Both the position numbers and the translations under genes were made by a program. Shown piece after piece: positions 22,365 to 36,494 of a stretch of 64,000 nt of DNA. The DNA is taken from positions 283,989,276 to 284,053,275 of the forward strand of contig NC_134710.1 of NCBI RefSeq assembly GCF_043290135.1, in the 5' to 3' direction. The notes beneath the pieces are model-generated. The model was not told the origin of the DNA, made no database searches, and saw nothing but the letters and a program-made list of their open reading frames with translations. Origin of the DNA: Rhipicephalus microplus. Taxonomy: Eukaryota; Arthropoda; Arachnida; Ixodida; Ixodidae. Numbering within the stretch: position 1 is the stretch's first letter; each line of letters opens with the position of its first letter.

Positions 22365-23676
22365 ATTCTATATATATTTTGGCCACCAAATGAATATCTC
22401 TTTGCTTGTAGAGGTACTACATCACAGAAGCGGACATGTAATAAGGTCGCTTCATAAGGTTGGTGGTATTGTTGCCTAGGTGGCGGTAGTGAACTGTTTA
22501 ATGCACCCAAAAAAGAAAGGACCAGTACAAATACTGCTTGCGGTGTCTTAAAAGAGGTTGCATTGTCTTAAAAGGAGGATCGGCCGGGATCCCTCGCAAT
22601 ACCGCAGCCTCCACCGCACGCTTGTTGAACCAGCGTTGGTCTTCTGGCTCGACAGTACTTTCACGACTCGGATCTGTATGTGTTGTCTCTTCGTGACGCA
22701 TCACAAACCTCTCTCACATGTTGTCGCCATACACGCTAAACATGAATAAATAAAAAAGAGGCCAAGCAAGTTTGCATAACTGTTCTTACAGATACAGTAT
22801 TGACCAACTTTTTGTGTAGTTTTTTGTTTAACTACGCCGGTCACGATGCGAAGGAACGGGAAACGAAAAACTGAACATCGCGGGAATCATGGGACAGCTG
22901 ACAGCGTTAGCATCACTTCGCGAACCTGAATTTAGGTCCAAGTTAATGAACAATCAAAATTTTTCCCTCACTACGGCACACTTCACAATCATACACGTGG
23001 TTTTAGTATGCAAAGCCCCTTATTCTTGAAGGTCCTCACTTCAGGACATAACCCCCCTCTCCCACCAATTTATTTTTTATTCGTGCCTTATCAGGCCACG
23101 TAGCGCAGCGCTGCAAAACACTACCAGCCCATGGCACCTTCCGGTCCACGGCACCAGATGGGCACTCTAGCCCGGCAAGCGCTTCACTGTTGCCATCAAT
23201 TCGGCGTGGCCCTACACTTTTCATGGCGGCGGGCAACATCGAGAGCAATTCCAGCGCAGACAACCGAACAAAGTCGAAACGTTGCACTTTCAGCGGCGAG
23301 CCCAGACGGGGTGCGGCTGCGGTAAGGTGGACGACGTCAAGCCACCGATAACGACAGCAGTGCATGCAATGCTATCGGGCAAACCTGCTGAAAACGTGCA
23401 GCAGAGCGCGCACGGGACTTGTTTTTCCCTCTCGCGACGCGGCGGCACGTGTTGTCGCCGCAGGACAGGCGTGCGAATATTTGCGCCCATGACGTCAGCT
23501 CACAGAGACCGCAGCGTCGCCTTTTATCATCATAAGCACGAATTCTTTCACGTCACCAAGGACAACATCGCACGGGAGAGGAAATGCCAACAGAAGGAAC
23601 AGCAGGGCGAGCTTTTGACATGACGAGCGATAAGGACGCGACGAAGACTTCCTGGTGGTACAAACACCCCGGACTC
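22365..23676. other. Gene-free stretch
   Basis: No gene, RNA gene or clear repeat recognised. It contains a TGACGTCA at 23490-23497. Confidence 0.3.
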
Positions 23677-23690
23677 GCAGAGTCACTGAA

Positions 23691-23816
23691 TTGATTGATA
23701 TGTGGAGTTTAACGTCCCAAAACCACCATATGATTATGAGAGACGCCGTAGTGGAGGGCTCCGGAAATTTCGACCACCTGGGGTTCTTTAACGTGCACCC
23801 AAATCTGAGCACACGG
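23691..23816 (-). mobile_element. 5'-truncated Ruka-type SINE with 14-bp TSD
   Basis: Only the 3' body and tail are present, from CCCGTGTGCTCAGATTTGG to the ATCAATCAA-type end (minus strand). It is flanked by a perfect 14-bp duplication GCAGAGTCACTGAA (23677-23690 and 23817-23830). The sequence is close to the family consensus, so the insertion is probably recent. Confidence 0.94.
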
Positions 23817-23830
23817 GCAGAGTCACTGAA

Positions 23831-25514
23831 GGCGACAACGATGGCACAAAGTGGAGTCGCGATCATCTCGTTCTTCACCACACTGCCCCGGTGAAGAACG
23901 CCCGCGTCGCAGTCACCCGATTATGGCCCTTAGCGACAAATATCTACTCACAACTAACTAGACGGGGCTGATTTCGAAGACATCGAAATGCAGCGGTCAT
24001 GCGAAGGCCGGTTATCAGAATGCGATCAGTTATTGAGACTACTGCCGTGCACGAGGCCGCGGCTCCCGGGCACCGACAACGCAAGTCTCTTCCGCTGAAA
24101 AAAAAAAGAAAAAAAACGTCCCGTGATCGCTAATGCTAAGGTATACATTTGTATACTTATCGGGTGCTATATCGAAGTCTGTGCCGTTTTTAACGCGGCG
24201 ACAGGGTCGCCTGATGCATTACTTAATTAACGTAAGTCGTACATTTGAACAGAACGCGCGCCGCTTTTCGTGGAAAGTAGGGGAGCTGGCGAAGTGGTCG
24301 TGGAGATGGGCAGGGGGGGGGGGGGGGGGGGGGCTTTATTGCTCGAGAAATGCCCGCGCACCGAACTGGCTTGTAATCGGGCTGCATTTAACCGGCGTAG
24401 CGAGTGCTGCGCGAGCGCTCCCCCTGGAAGCGGGCGCGAATTCGAGAGCGCACGCCATTTCCCCCTCGCCCACCGTACGCTCTCAGATCCCGTAACAAGC
24501 GTGCACTTTCCCCGCTCGGCGCCCATCGAAGGCCGACTGGGTAATGCATGCGAAGACGCCGTTTGTTCCGAGTCCTCCGGGCAGGGCCAGTACAGCAGCG
24601 GCGCTCATCTAGTTGGGCCCTAGTTGCGCAAAGCAGCAAGAGGAGACGCGGGCCGAGAGAAGAGAGAGCGCGGAACGGGAAAGCGCCACGGTTCTGGGTA
24701 CACGCCCTCTCCTTGCATCCATCCTGGCAGAGATAGCAGATCATGGAGGAAGGATGGGCAAAACAAATTCCGCATCCCCCTTCTATTCCCCCCCCCCCCC
24801 CACCAACACCTCACGGCTAGGGACATTCACCACGTGACTTGACCGCTTACGACAGTGCCTTCTCAGAAGCAGACCTTGAACACGTGGGAAAGAATGAAAC
24901 AAGTTGTGCACGGCACGCTGCTATTCCGCTCTTCTAGAACATCGACAACGCAGCGGCGGCACCAGGCTGTCCAGGGAAGGCGGGCTTATTCGCACGCTAC
25001 GACTTGCAACTGCACGGTGCTCGCTGGTCTTCCCTTTGTTATGCGCGCATGGTAATGCAATCCCTGCTTTTATATTCGCGGTGCGTGCGTCACGAGGACA
25101 CGTAGGCTCTTCTTCAAGGTTAAATTAGGAAGGAAAGCGCGACCGCGGAGGTGTTTTTCCTACTCCACTGACATGGAGAGAGAGAAAAGCGTTATGTCTG
25201 TACCCGGACTGGCACGACGGAGTGAAATAATACACCACGCCAGAAAGTGGTGCCGGCAAAACACGGCCGTCATCTCGCAAGGACGACGGGTTGTTCTGAT
25301 CGCCCATCCAGCGGCGGGACACCGAAGTGACGCAACCATGCTGCCTGCACTACACCGGGCGCCCTTTCGCACTGACAGATAGACGAGGGTGCATGCCGTC
25401 CATCGTAAAAAAGTAACCGCATGACGTCACAACGGCTGTGGACAGTAATTGTAGATATTTGCCGCTTGGCCGCCCACGCAGTCTGAAAGCCAGCTATACG
25501 TGGTATGCGCATGG
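23831..25514. other. Gene-free, GC-rich stretch
   Basis: No gene recognised. It includes a G21 tract (24313-24333), a C14 tract (24788-24801), a TGACGTCA at 25422-25429, and CpG-rich DNA at 24200-24830 with overlapping non-significant open frames. Confidence 0.3.
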
Positions 25515-25550
25515 TATATAGAATAGCCGAAGGCAGCGGTTCTTTTCAGT
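25515..25550 (+). promoter_or_regulatory. Core promoter candidate (TATA plus initiator)
   Basis: TATATA at 25515-25520 is followed by the arthropod initiator TTTTCAGTT with its A at 25548, 33 bp from the first T of the TATA element. A short ATG frame (25596, 14 codons, hydrophobic) follows and could be the start of a small first exon, but no strong splice donor ends it. No downstream gene could be found to confirm it. Confidence 0.35.
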
Positions 25551-25598
25551 TCCACGAGTCAGCCGGCTCTCACTAAGCCAGTCGCTTCAGTAGTGATG

Positions 25599-27499
25599 AG
25601 ACCGACCACTATACTCCTGCATAACTTTTCGCTCGCGTGATTCGCTCTAACAAAGAAAGGGGACAGACGCAGCGACAGGGCCTCTCGACTTGGCAGAATA
25701 CATGTAAATGGAGTATTTGCTGATCATGGGTAATAGGTCGAATTACATTCGTGCTTATGGCTTAGGACGCCCCCAAAACCTTGCTTACTATACGTTCTGT
25801 AGGCCAGCGGAAATGTGGAACTGCACTGCTAAACGTTGCGTAATCGGCTAGTATTTTTATAAAAAACTCAACAATCTACAAAGTCACGCAATAAGCACAA
25901 TCCTCATAAAGGCTGAACCACCACGCTTGGAGAAGCCACACAGGCACTATAGCCAGAGATCCTTCCCTTTAGTTTTTTTTTTTTTTTCAAAAATCGCTCA
26001 AGGGAGAAAAACAAGGACAGGACGCCATCGGCGAGGCACACGATGTCCCGCAGGTATGGATCGCTATCGTTCCCTCATGGTCAGCTTCGACAGAGTCAGT
26101 AAACGAGGTTCTAGAATACTGACTACAACATTTCGTCAATCAGCATCTCTGAAACACAATACGCACGACATAGATCGCAAAAAAAAAAGTGCCGATTGGG
26201 CTATTTCGTCGCCTGGTTTTCTGTTTTCGACAAAAACGAGAGAGAGAAATAGAGAACAAAAAAGCGGCGGGGGGGGGGGGGAGGGTAGAAAGCAAGGTGA
26301 AAAATAACAGTGGTAAACGACCCCCCCCCCCCCCCCCCTAAAAGCGACAGCACGGACTGCAGTTGCGTTCCACACTGCTGCGAGCGTCCCGAGTCCCCTG
26401 TGGCAAAGGAGGCGTACGTTCTGCTCCAAGAGCAATGACGTCAATGAACACGCAGGCGAGCGAGAGCTCCACCTCCCTTTGTCCGCGGAATCGATGTGGC
26501 GCGAACACGTGACCACATTCCGTCGGAAAGAAAGAAGGAAAAAAAAAACACACCAGCGTGTACGGATGACCTCGATGCGCTCAAGGAGTGGTACAAATGT
26601 GCGGACTCAGAAGTACAGCAGTGGATTACTGAATCGCGACGCCGACCTTTGTCAAGTTCACAGCCTCCAGTGCCGATTTGTAGAAAAACAAAGATGTTTT
26701 TTATGATGAAAAAAAAACGGGTGTGGCACAAGCTAAGGGGGCAATCAACCCGCCAAAGGCGATCGCAGCAGCCGCACATACACAGAGCCTTTACGACTTC
26801 TTGGAAGGAGTGGCGCAACAATTGGAAGCCCGATACTGCACACACGTGCTACAGCTGCCCTAATAATGTGATCAGGTCTCGAGACCGGTGCGAAGGAGAT
26901 AAGCCCCTTCCAACACAGCTGAGCTACTGAGTAGCAAAAGTAAAAGAAACAAAAAAAAAGTGCTGATAGCAGCCTCCGGGTTGAGAGGATTCAACGGAAA
27001 GATAATTGAGATACTAAATAGTGCGGGGAAAGAACTGCCCGCTAATATGCCCCAGTCAACGAAGAGGCTATGAAAGAAAACCACCGGTGCGCACGCCAGC
27101 GCCGTCACGTTCGCCAACGATGCGGCTCCTGCATGGCCCTCGCCGCACGCACACGGAGGAAAAAAAGGAAAACAAAGCGTTTTTTTTTTTCACTTCCTCA
27201 ACGCTGAGTTGCCCCCACGTTCTTAAGGCGCCGCGCTATATGTGGAAGCGAACTCCAGACGGGCTTGCCTCAGCGGCCCACTGCTCGCACACCGAAAGGT
27301 CCTCCTGCAAGCGTGTGCAATACAAAGACCCAGGGGCACGTGCCCAGAAGGCAGAAAAGCATACGCGGTGCACCCGCCTGCGTTAGAACAAAACGGCAAG
27401 CATATCCTTTCCACGCTTCTTTATTTTTCGGACACTGTATTAGCGGTGGACGTTTTCTTTTTTTAGGAAGCGACAGCGTCCATTTACTCGTAGTCACGG

Positions 27500-27538
<39 letters not shown>

Positions 27539-30500
27539 CCGGGTGTCAGCAGGGCGCGCTCGGCAAAACTTACTTCTTTAAGTCAAGAAGTTCGAGCTAA
27601 CTGCTATCCTAAGAAAGTGCAGGCAGCACTTAGTATAGTGAAAATTAAGTTGGCTAAGAAAAAAAAAACAATTTATACATATCGTTCAGGCAAAGTCGAA
27701 AACACAGCTCACGTAAGAGCACGACATTTCAATATTAAAATAATTAAAAACGAAAAAAATCCTTACATTCTACGCATTATACGTCAACCAATTTTCACAT
27801 TTGGATATAAGTTAACGAAAAAACTCGCGACCAACGTATATAGTTGTGTTTCGTGTAGTGTGTCACGTCAGGTAAAAGGCAAGTATAAAACAGGATATAA
27901 TCGAATTTAGCGATGCTGCTTCTTCGTACAGTCAACAAATGCATACGTGCAAGTAACCTGCAGTGCTGCACTCAGCAGAGGAATACTATATTTAAGCATT
28001 TAAACGTCACCGCAAGGGCACAACGTAAAGCGATGGATCGAATAGAAACACGTTCAATCCGTACAGGTCGTCACGTCCCCCGACGCGGCGCTAGATATCA
28101 AAAGAAAAAAAATTATAAAGACAGCAATGTATCTTTATTCACTTTTTTTTTAAATTTCTGATGCTCCGAAACTGCTACAGCAGGAAAGCACTCATGCAAC
28201 ATGGCAGCTGGGCTCTTGCTGATTACGTGCATATGTATCCCGCGACCCAGCACAAACGAACTTTGCCGTATCAAATACTACGGCGAACAATTTAGGGGAT
28301 CTCTCGATTTATATAAGCGGCTGCAATGTTTCTGAGGCATGGGCCAATGATCGGAAATAGAGGCCGCGGAAAGCGCATCACAGCTGTTTACACATCAATG
28401 TTCAGTGCCCCCTGTTTTTTTTTTGTTTTTTTCCTGAGACGCTACACCATGTTCCTTGCAGAGTATCCCAGGTTCACCACCGAGAGGGGCTGACCATAAA
28501 TTCAAATAAAATAAAATAATAAAAAGAGAGATAAATCAAACAACGTCGATAAGGAGGTGGCAAGAGTTGTATGTTAAAGATATAAAAGCATAAGTTTAGT
28601 AAAAAAAAAGGGGGGGGGGGCAATGAACCACCGACACAATGAGTTAAAATTAACTGCATGGCGATACGTGCGCATGGAAACTACGATGAACACATCGGTT
28701 CGTCCTCAGAGAACATAGGAAATTGATGTTTGGTGGGCGCGCGTAGTTAATTAGCATAGCGCTACGTATAGCACACGTCGAATAGTTAATATTATTTGAG
28801 GGCCCAATTAAACGGAGAGCCTGCAGCCATCGTACTGCAGGGTCCCAACAAAGTCAGGAGGATGTCGTTTGGGTTGTTGGCACATCTACGACAGGTGACC
28901 TATCAGTTCGCTCGTAGTGTGCGCCTTAGTAAAAAGAGGGGGGAGGGATGACGTCATTCCCATTGTGTGCGCCTCGCTCCCCTCGCTACGCGGCGCTGCG
29001 TTCGGTGTCTGCGCTCCACAATTATGCTCCGAGATGACGTCAGGGCACGCTTCGAGCGACGCTCGCTTCATGCTTTCCTCGCACCGAACGCTTGCTTGCT
29101 GCTAGCGCCATTCAAGACAAGTGAACATGAAGGTCGCCTGAAATGTTCGTTGTCGCCTTTGTGCTGCCCTTAAAGGAGTGCTAACACGATTCTGAGACAT
29201 CACAGCCTTTCGTTTCCTTGTCCTGCAGAGCTAACGCTCTTGACATACCCGAGCCAGCTGGCAGAACGTATAAAATATGACCATTTGATTTTAAGGTTTA
29301 CGTCACCCAGCAGTGTCTGCCAGCCAGTCCTAACGCAATAAACATTATCACGCGAACCAACGAAGTTCACTGGGTTTGCGAACTCCTCTTCCTGAGTACA
29401 CTTCAAATCACCAGAATCACTGTCAGAGCCACTGGAGGACAACACACCAATCGCTTTCGCGTGCACCGCGTTCAATTTACAGCAGACGATAGGCTTGGCT
29501 TGCTATAGTATACGTCGCTAGTTGCTGTTCCCACGCGACAAACGTACGTCATACTGCCTTGACACGTCACTGCGAGACCAGCCCCTCGACGAATGAATAG
29601 ATGGATGCATGGATTGATGGCTGGTTGGTGGAACGTTATAGTACTGAGGGACGCCACCCCCTCGTTATCAAAAACGAAAGCGGTTTATCGAGACAGTGGT
29701 AGAAAAAAAATATTCCGTGCATTCCTAGGCACCACGACACCATAAGGTTCTCTACACCAGCGCTTCTACTTAAAGTGAAAATAAGTTTATTGGCGTGGGT
29801 TGCGCCGGCGGCTCCACGAACAATAACATGATTTTTCTCTTAAAAGTCACGTCTGCATACTTTTAAGTGTCATCGAGCCTGCGACATCGTTGGTATTTTA
29901 CATACCATCAGTCAGATCTACTTATTATGCAGCGCGACCTCAATAATCATGTCGCTTTTCTTCCTTCATACTTTGGTCATGGCATTAACACGGTGCTCCA
30001 CCGAAACGCCAGCCAGCATGACAAGGCCAAAATGAGAACGTTTGCCAAAATGAGAACGAGGCCAAAATGAGAACACGATGCAACGTGATTATTCTCTCTC
30101 TCTCTCTTTTAACGATACGGATAATCGATGATACGTGAGGTAATTCTGGGGAAAATGTGAGCGAATTCAGAGTCGACTGTCAATTGGTTAATTTCTACGC
30201 GAACAATGCCGCATTTCGTAAGCTTCGATATTGTAATGCAGTTAGCCACCAAAATGTGAAAAAAACTATACGTATACAGAAGACTCAACATAGCTTTTTA
30301 AGCAAGCAGCATGTATACAAAGTATGGTACGAATATACAGTCGAATATGACGTGCTCGCACTCCATTGCACATTTCTTAAAAGAAATAAAATTGCTATAA
30401 AATGTTGATCTGGATCTTCTTCTTCGAAAGGGAAACTGGTTACGTGCGGTACATACTCAGTGCTTGCATAAAAAGGAAACTAGATTCAACTTGAAATTAT

Positions 30501-30755
30501 GCGCAAATACGCCCCGACTACCAATACCTAAAATATTTTGTAACTTTTTTTTTGCACTATATCAAAGTCGGGGCATCAGTGACTACCCGCCAGGTAAAAC
30601 ATGACGCGAGGTTATACCACGGCGGTTTCATTTCCGTGGGACCTAAATGCCACAACGCTGATTTAATAGTAATATATTAAAATAATCGTTCGGGTTTTAC
30701 TTCTCAAAACTATTCGATATGATTATTGTAGTTTTGAAATTATCGTAGCAAGTAG
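25599..30755. other. Gene-free stretch
   Basis: No gene recognised in 5 kb. Contents: G13 and C18 tracts 39 bp apart (26269-26281 and 26321-26338), an A31 tract (27504-27534), a G11 run (28610-28620), TGACGTCA octamers (26436, 28949 and 29035), and a short tandem repeat near 30026-30074. Confidence 0.3.
30026..30074. repeat. Three-unit tandem repeat
   Basis: GCCAAAATGAGAAC occurs at 30026, 30044 and 30061, with a period of 17-18 bp. Confidence 0.9.
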
Positions 30756-30862
30756 TGTTCTCGTATCGAGGTACACGGGCTTCTGGTATATCGCTTCCAT
30801 CTTAATGGAGCCGTCGGGGCCGGGATTCGATCCCGCGACCTTCAGTTGAGCAACGCCGGCCT
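30756..30862 (-). mobile_element. SINE fragment of the second tRNA-derived family
   Basis: The minus strand reads GGCCGGCGTTGCTCAACTGA, then the B-box region GGTCGCGGGATCGAATCCCG, then CCCGTGTACCTCGATACGAG. It has the head plus the first part of the body; the rest is missing or too diverged. Confidence 0.7.
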
Positions 30863-33800
30863 ATATGCGTAGATTTCTAAGCTCGTTCATGAGCCACAGA
30901 GAGGTAAAAATTTATCAACGCAGGCATGCCCAGCAGGTACGCCTTCCTAACGCGCACTTTCCCAAACTCAGCGAGGCTTTGGCAAATAAAAATGATCTTA
31001 AAGTTCGACTGAATCACTCACCACATTCTCTTGTCTCGATTAAGACGACACAAAGGGCCGTGCGCTTATAAATCAAGTTCGATTACCGCACACTCAATTA
31101 TTTCACTCATAGGAAAACAAATTCGTCGAAAACAAAAAGAAGTCACAGCACACACATGCCTGCGAATGCATCGGAACCTGCTGATGGTATGCAGCTCGTT
31201 TTGGTTCCATTATAAAATACAGGAGTAAGGGCTACCCACGTTGGGACGACTCACTGAGAAAAGCTTCATTGGCAAATCCGCAACTTGGTCACGGGGCATG
31301 ACATGTGTCACGATTACACAACATCCGTTGCCGCTATTGGCCGCGAGATCAAGCAGAGTCACCGCCTGGTGGCAACTGGCCGAAACGGTGAAGTGTGGAT
31401 AGCGCCTTGCGTCGTCTGCTAGCCACGTCGTGTTTCCATGTGCGCGTACATCCATGCACGTTCCCAAAGCGTGGTTTGTACGGTCATGATAGCACGAGTG
31501 CAACTGTTTCTACGTACGTCTAAAACGACGTACGAAAGCATTTGGTTTTGCTCGGCTGCTAATGCAATATAATAATATAGGTGAGTGCAACTTTCCAGAG
31601 TGCTGTTTATTCTCGTCGTACCCTCTAATCGGCATAATAATTTCAGAGTGCGTGCCACTTTCTGTTTCAAGCACATCGCAAAATGCTCTTGGCAGCCTCC
31701 TAAACACGAGGACAACAAAATGGTGTGTGAATGCAGCGTTTTATAGCGACTCGATTGTTAAAACGAAAAACCGGCTCTAGGACATGCACTTGCGCGTTGT
31801 TGGTAGGTGTACAACAAGTAATTTATCGATTATGCGAAGAGCCTGATTTGTGTTTATCTGGCCGTGGTACCTGTATATAAAAATAATGATATCACATAAA
31901 CTGGGACAAATTGGTACTTAAACTGTACTTAAAACTGAATTACCGTGCCCAACCGTGTGCTTAGGTTTAAGAACGATTTCAAGAGCCCAGACGTTGAAAA
32001 TTAATTTAGACGGCATGCCTTATATATAATGCCGTTTGATTTGAGTGAAAACTTTCATTTTTTTTAAAAGTCTTCAGCGTTTGTGTGGCTTGTTAGTGAC
32101 CGACGGAAGGAAGTGGTCATTTTTTGTTTGAAAAAAAAACACGCTTGTCCCATTTAACCAGGCCTTTATTGTAGCACTGTCATGCACGTAATCCACCGAC
32201 GAAAGCTTTCTGCTGAACTCTTACACAAAATTTTCATATTGTTACTGGTGCAAGAACATGTGCGTACACGTGGTAAAAGCACTGTAGCGCAAAGCAGCGT
32301 CAGCCACTAAGCTTTCCTGACTAGACTTATCGAGTGTCCTACATTTCGTGGTGAACAGAATGAGAGAAAAAAAATCATATGCGCATAAAGTGCTAACGGT
32401 GGTAGTGACTGAATCGCGCAGATATACGGGCTTTCTACGATCTTTCTTTATGCTTTTTAGTATGCAGAAGACAACGATGCAAATAAGTAGTTCAGCCACG
32501 CTACAGCATTGCGTAGCAAGCGGAACACATGCTAGCCATGCATGTGGAAACAACACAGCAAAGGCATGATTTAGTACGAAAGCGTGAAGAGAGTCTCCCA
32601 GGGTGAGCATCCCTACGACAGGCAGATTGCGATTTACTCGCGGGTAACGTTAACGTTGCATAGACGTCATGCACTGATTCGGTATAGATTAGCGTAGATA
32701 ATAACAGTAAGCAGTAGTCCAAACATTTATTCGCCCAAAATCGGCTAAGACCGCTCGCAACGAAGCACCGCTGCATGCATTTGTATACGCGCCGCCGACC
32801 GCCTATCCATGCTTGCGCTGTAATGGTGCTGCCACCTATAGCCCGATCTCACCGCGAATACGCGCTCGTATCTGTGCGTCGTCCACTTCAACAGTAAATC
32901 AATTCTCTTCCTACTTTAAACTAAACAGACTTGAATAAAGTACATCGAACAAAACAGTATATACAAATACCGAGAAATCAGTAAAGCTTGTGCAACTCGC
33001 CCACCATCGCGCTAAAGTCGCCTTCATTGCCCGGGCAATGCACCTGTACGTTCATTGTACCGTTCGTAACAAAACCATAAAAAGAAATACGTACGTTTTT
33101 TTTCTTTAATTTTACAGAGCACACAATTTGGCCCAGAGAGAAGAGATTGTGCCATCGTAGAACTGATTACGAAAGCGTATCGTTGGTTTCACTATTGCGC
33201 GAAGAGTTCGCTAACCCTTAATCCTCTCTCTCTGCATACAACATGTTGCAGTATACGTAGCTCTCTGCACTCCGGAAACGCGCCTTAATGGACCCTCGAC
33301 TACACTTTCACGGGCCCATCCACTGAAGCGAACGCAAATGGCGATAACAGAAAGCCGGGTAAACGAGATACGCGACCGAGGATCGAAGAAAAAAGCCTCT
33401 CAGAAGCGGACATGTACTCCGCTTTGAACCAACTCACGTTATGCAATCGAAATCGATCATCAGAACTAATTCATCCGTTCTCGCGAAATACGTACAGCGT
33501 CACCGAACAGGGCGGAGGTGCATGCTCACGGAGTTAAATCCGAAGGTATTTTTTTTTTCGCGTGCGTGTGTGTGCAGTTCTTGAAAATCGCGAAGCGTTC
33601 CCACATCTGTGACAACCCAACGTAATTTGGACAGAAAACGTTATAAATGCGAATCGCGGCTGACGTGCACGGTCGCAAACGCAGTCAAAACGGGCCATTC
33701 ACCACTGATCGCGTTCTTTCCGAGTTCTGCACGCAACAACGACAGAGGAACGTCGATACACTTGCGTGACGTTCACGTGCGCCGGCCTTGAATTGCCCAA

Positions 33801-34721
33801 CTCGAATGAGACTTGAAGCGAGCTTAGTATCATACCTCACCATTTTTCGAGGCGCTTTACCAAAGGTCTCTGTGAGCGCGCGCGCGTGCGTGAATGTCAA
33901 ATAAGATGCCGCAATCAAATCCCCCCCTCCCTAAAAAAGCCCCTTTATGAACTATGCATGTACACAAACAACCGACATGATCATTTTCCACTAAAATAAG
34001 GACTACTTCTCATTGTCTAAATTTAAGATATACACATAACATCGTGCGGCGGGCCATCATGTAAATCCTGCATCGTGCATTTTCAAGTCATGTGACAGCA
34101 TTCGACCAACCCGCCACGTGCTCTGTTCTAGGAAGTCACACTGTCCCGATGCATACGACAGCCTGCCGTAACCATGCAGGCAGCATTTTGAGAGCTCGCG
34201 CAATATGCACCAAATGACATATTAATTTCGCATTTCTTAAAGTATAAATAGGAAGTGACTGTGTAAATACCGTTCACAATGCCTAATCTGAAATCTGTAC
34301 AGGATCTCGTACCAGTCTGATCGACTCTGCGAATTTCGTCATAATACACAGTGCGCGGGTGTCCCAACGTGCGCTACAAACAACTCTCCTTCTTTGTTTC
34401 ACTAAAACTGTGAAGCGTTGTGGAAGCTCCAACTATACAGCACCAGCCGGTAGAGAAACAAACCAAATAGAGAAATAAAACGAAATTTGGAATTCTAAAA
34501 GGCTGCTCGCGCTTTTGAAAAACGGTTCAATAATCGCAGACGCGCACGGGCGGCTTTTCTGCAAATCACGGCACATCAATCAGGATGCCGGAACAGTAAC
34601 GACGCTACCTATATAGCGTCGAATGATGTTTCTGAATAGGTTATCTACACGTGGGCCGCCGATCAGCGGAGGCCGCGCACGATATTCTAAATAAAGGCGG
34701 GAAGTTTTCACGGTACCCCTT
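30863..34721. other. Gene-free stretch
   Basis: No gene or RNA gene recognised; AT-rich, with only short random open frames. A TATAAATA occurs near 34242 without an initiator. Confidence 0.3.
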
Positions 34722-34965
34722 TAGGAGCGAAGCTCCTCGTAATCTAACCTTGTCCCGCGTCAGGCGTAACCACCACTCGCTCCCAAACAGTACATTAGAT
34801 GGCGCTGCCTGATCACCATTTTTCGTCTCATTTCCTGAATGGCGTTGGTCCAATATAAGTGTGTGCAATAGGACGGATGGAGGCACCAACGGACGCACGA
34901 ACGGACAGATTGACGCTTCGCTCGACTCATCATCAATCACTACGTGGATATGCTATGATTTTTTT
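34722..34965. mobile_element. Relative of the 12.4-kb MITE-like element
   Basis: It begins with AGGAGCGAAGCTCCT (34723-34737), like the GGGGCGAAGCT terminus at 12.36 kb. It ends with CTTCGCTCGACTCATCATCA and TACGTGGATATG, matching the tail after that element. The interior is largely unrelated. Confidence 0.45.
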
Positions 34966-36494
34966 TTTTATATACATACGGACTCGATCGGTTGGCCCAC
35001 GCTTGCGTGAAATCGGGGAAACCGTTCGCCCTCATCAGCTATATACTCCCTCGGTTTCCATTCCAGGAAGGAATCAGGACGCGTGGGCCCCCGGCAACAG
35101 CTCGTCCGTGGTCCGCTTAAAGGGAAGGATCGTTCCCCAATTAACGGCAAGCGCGGCCCCGCATGCGCGGGCGTCGCAGGTCTACTGCTAAACTATAGAT
35201 GAGACGGGGCTGCCTCGGAAGCACGCGCAACACAGCCGCTGGTATATCTCAACCGTAACGAGGCGCGTCGCTGCGCAGTGGCCTAATCTCGACGTATAAG
35301 GTGACGACGACGAACGCTAATCTAGTCTGTTTCCAGGAACCTCGCCACGAGTCGAGACGACGCGCTTGCACAACGATTAGGCAGGTGGCATCAGGCTATT
35401 TATATAGGCGCGCGTAATTGTTCGTCGTGTGAACGCCTGTGCGACCGCGCCGCGGTCCTTCCTAAATTACACACACGAGCCAATAATTAATTAGAGTTAA
35501 GCCGCCCTAGGAGGCCGGAAAGAAAATATTATGCTATAGACACCTCATATACGCCCACTGCACAGCTGAAATATCAAACTGGTCACTTACGCCAAGGGTG
35601 GATGGCCTGTACCGGTGCGCGAGAGCCCTCAAGAACGACGTAAAATGATTACGTCAAAGCAAACAGAGCGAGAGAGAAAAAGCCGTGTGGCGAAGAGATG
35701 CACCGTGAAGTTGCTTATTCCGCTATCCTGCCTGTGCGGCAACATAGAGCCCCGTATACATGCATCTTAAATCGAACCCATATTCAGACGAGTAACTAGG
35801 AAAAACAACGTTATAGAATTATAGTTTCAATCACTTCTCTGAGACGCTTGAGCCTAATGCGAGATTAGTTGAGACGAGTGGGTTGGGAGCTCGCAAAAAG
35901 TTTTTTTTTTTAAGTTATCTATTCATTTTTGCGATATAAAGAACTTGTTCGGAAGCATGCCGACCGGAAAAGCGAAAATAAGAAGAAACACGCACGCTGA
36001 AGACAGGTAAGGTATCAAGTTTCTATAGCACACGAACCCCCGAAGTAACGATAAATTCATAATACACCTGCAGCACAACTGTCGACCCCGGAGTATCACG
36101 TGAAGTGATGAAATTGAGAAATTTGCGGCCGTGAAGTGGAATCAGATCCGCAGGACAGGACTAACTGGGGATGAGTGTTAGAGAATTTCGCCCCGATGGC
36201 GCATATAAAAAATAGGGTTATGATTATGACCATTACAATGATGATGAAGCGGTATACCCGTTCGGAAAACTCACGCCCAAAGATGCTTACAACGGCGAAT
36301 CATCCGTCACTATAATTGAACTTCAGCGTCCCTCTGGATAACTTTCGTGCGAATATTGTGACTCATTCATTAATTTCAACCACATAGTGATTGCATATAT
36401 ACATTAGCGAGGGGATCGAAGGGGCAGTGATGTAGGATATATGACCAGCAGTAAAAATATATTCAGAAATGCGCATCGTTTTTGTTCTACAGAA
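34966..36494. other. Gene-free stretch
   Basis: Nothing recognisable. Confidence 0.3.

Noticed and set aside
27504..27534. A31 tract as the tail of a processed pseudogene
   Set aside because: No upstream gene-derived sequence could be recognised and no flanking duplication was found.
29200..29475. Minus-strand 91-codon frame with an acidic SSSGSDSDSGD stretch
   Set aside because: Somewhat protein-like, but short, isolated and unmatched to any family I know; could be a remnant of a transposon.
34242..34249. TATAAATA as a promoter
   Set aside because: No initiator at the expected distance and no downstream coding sequence.
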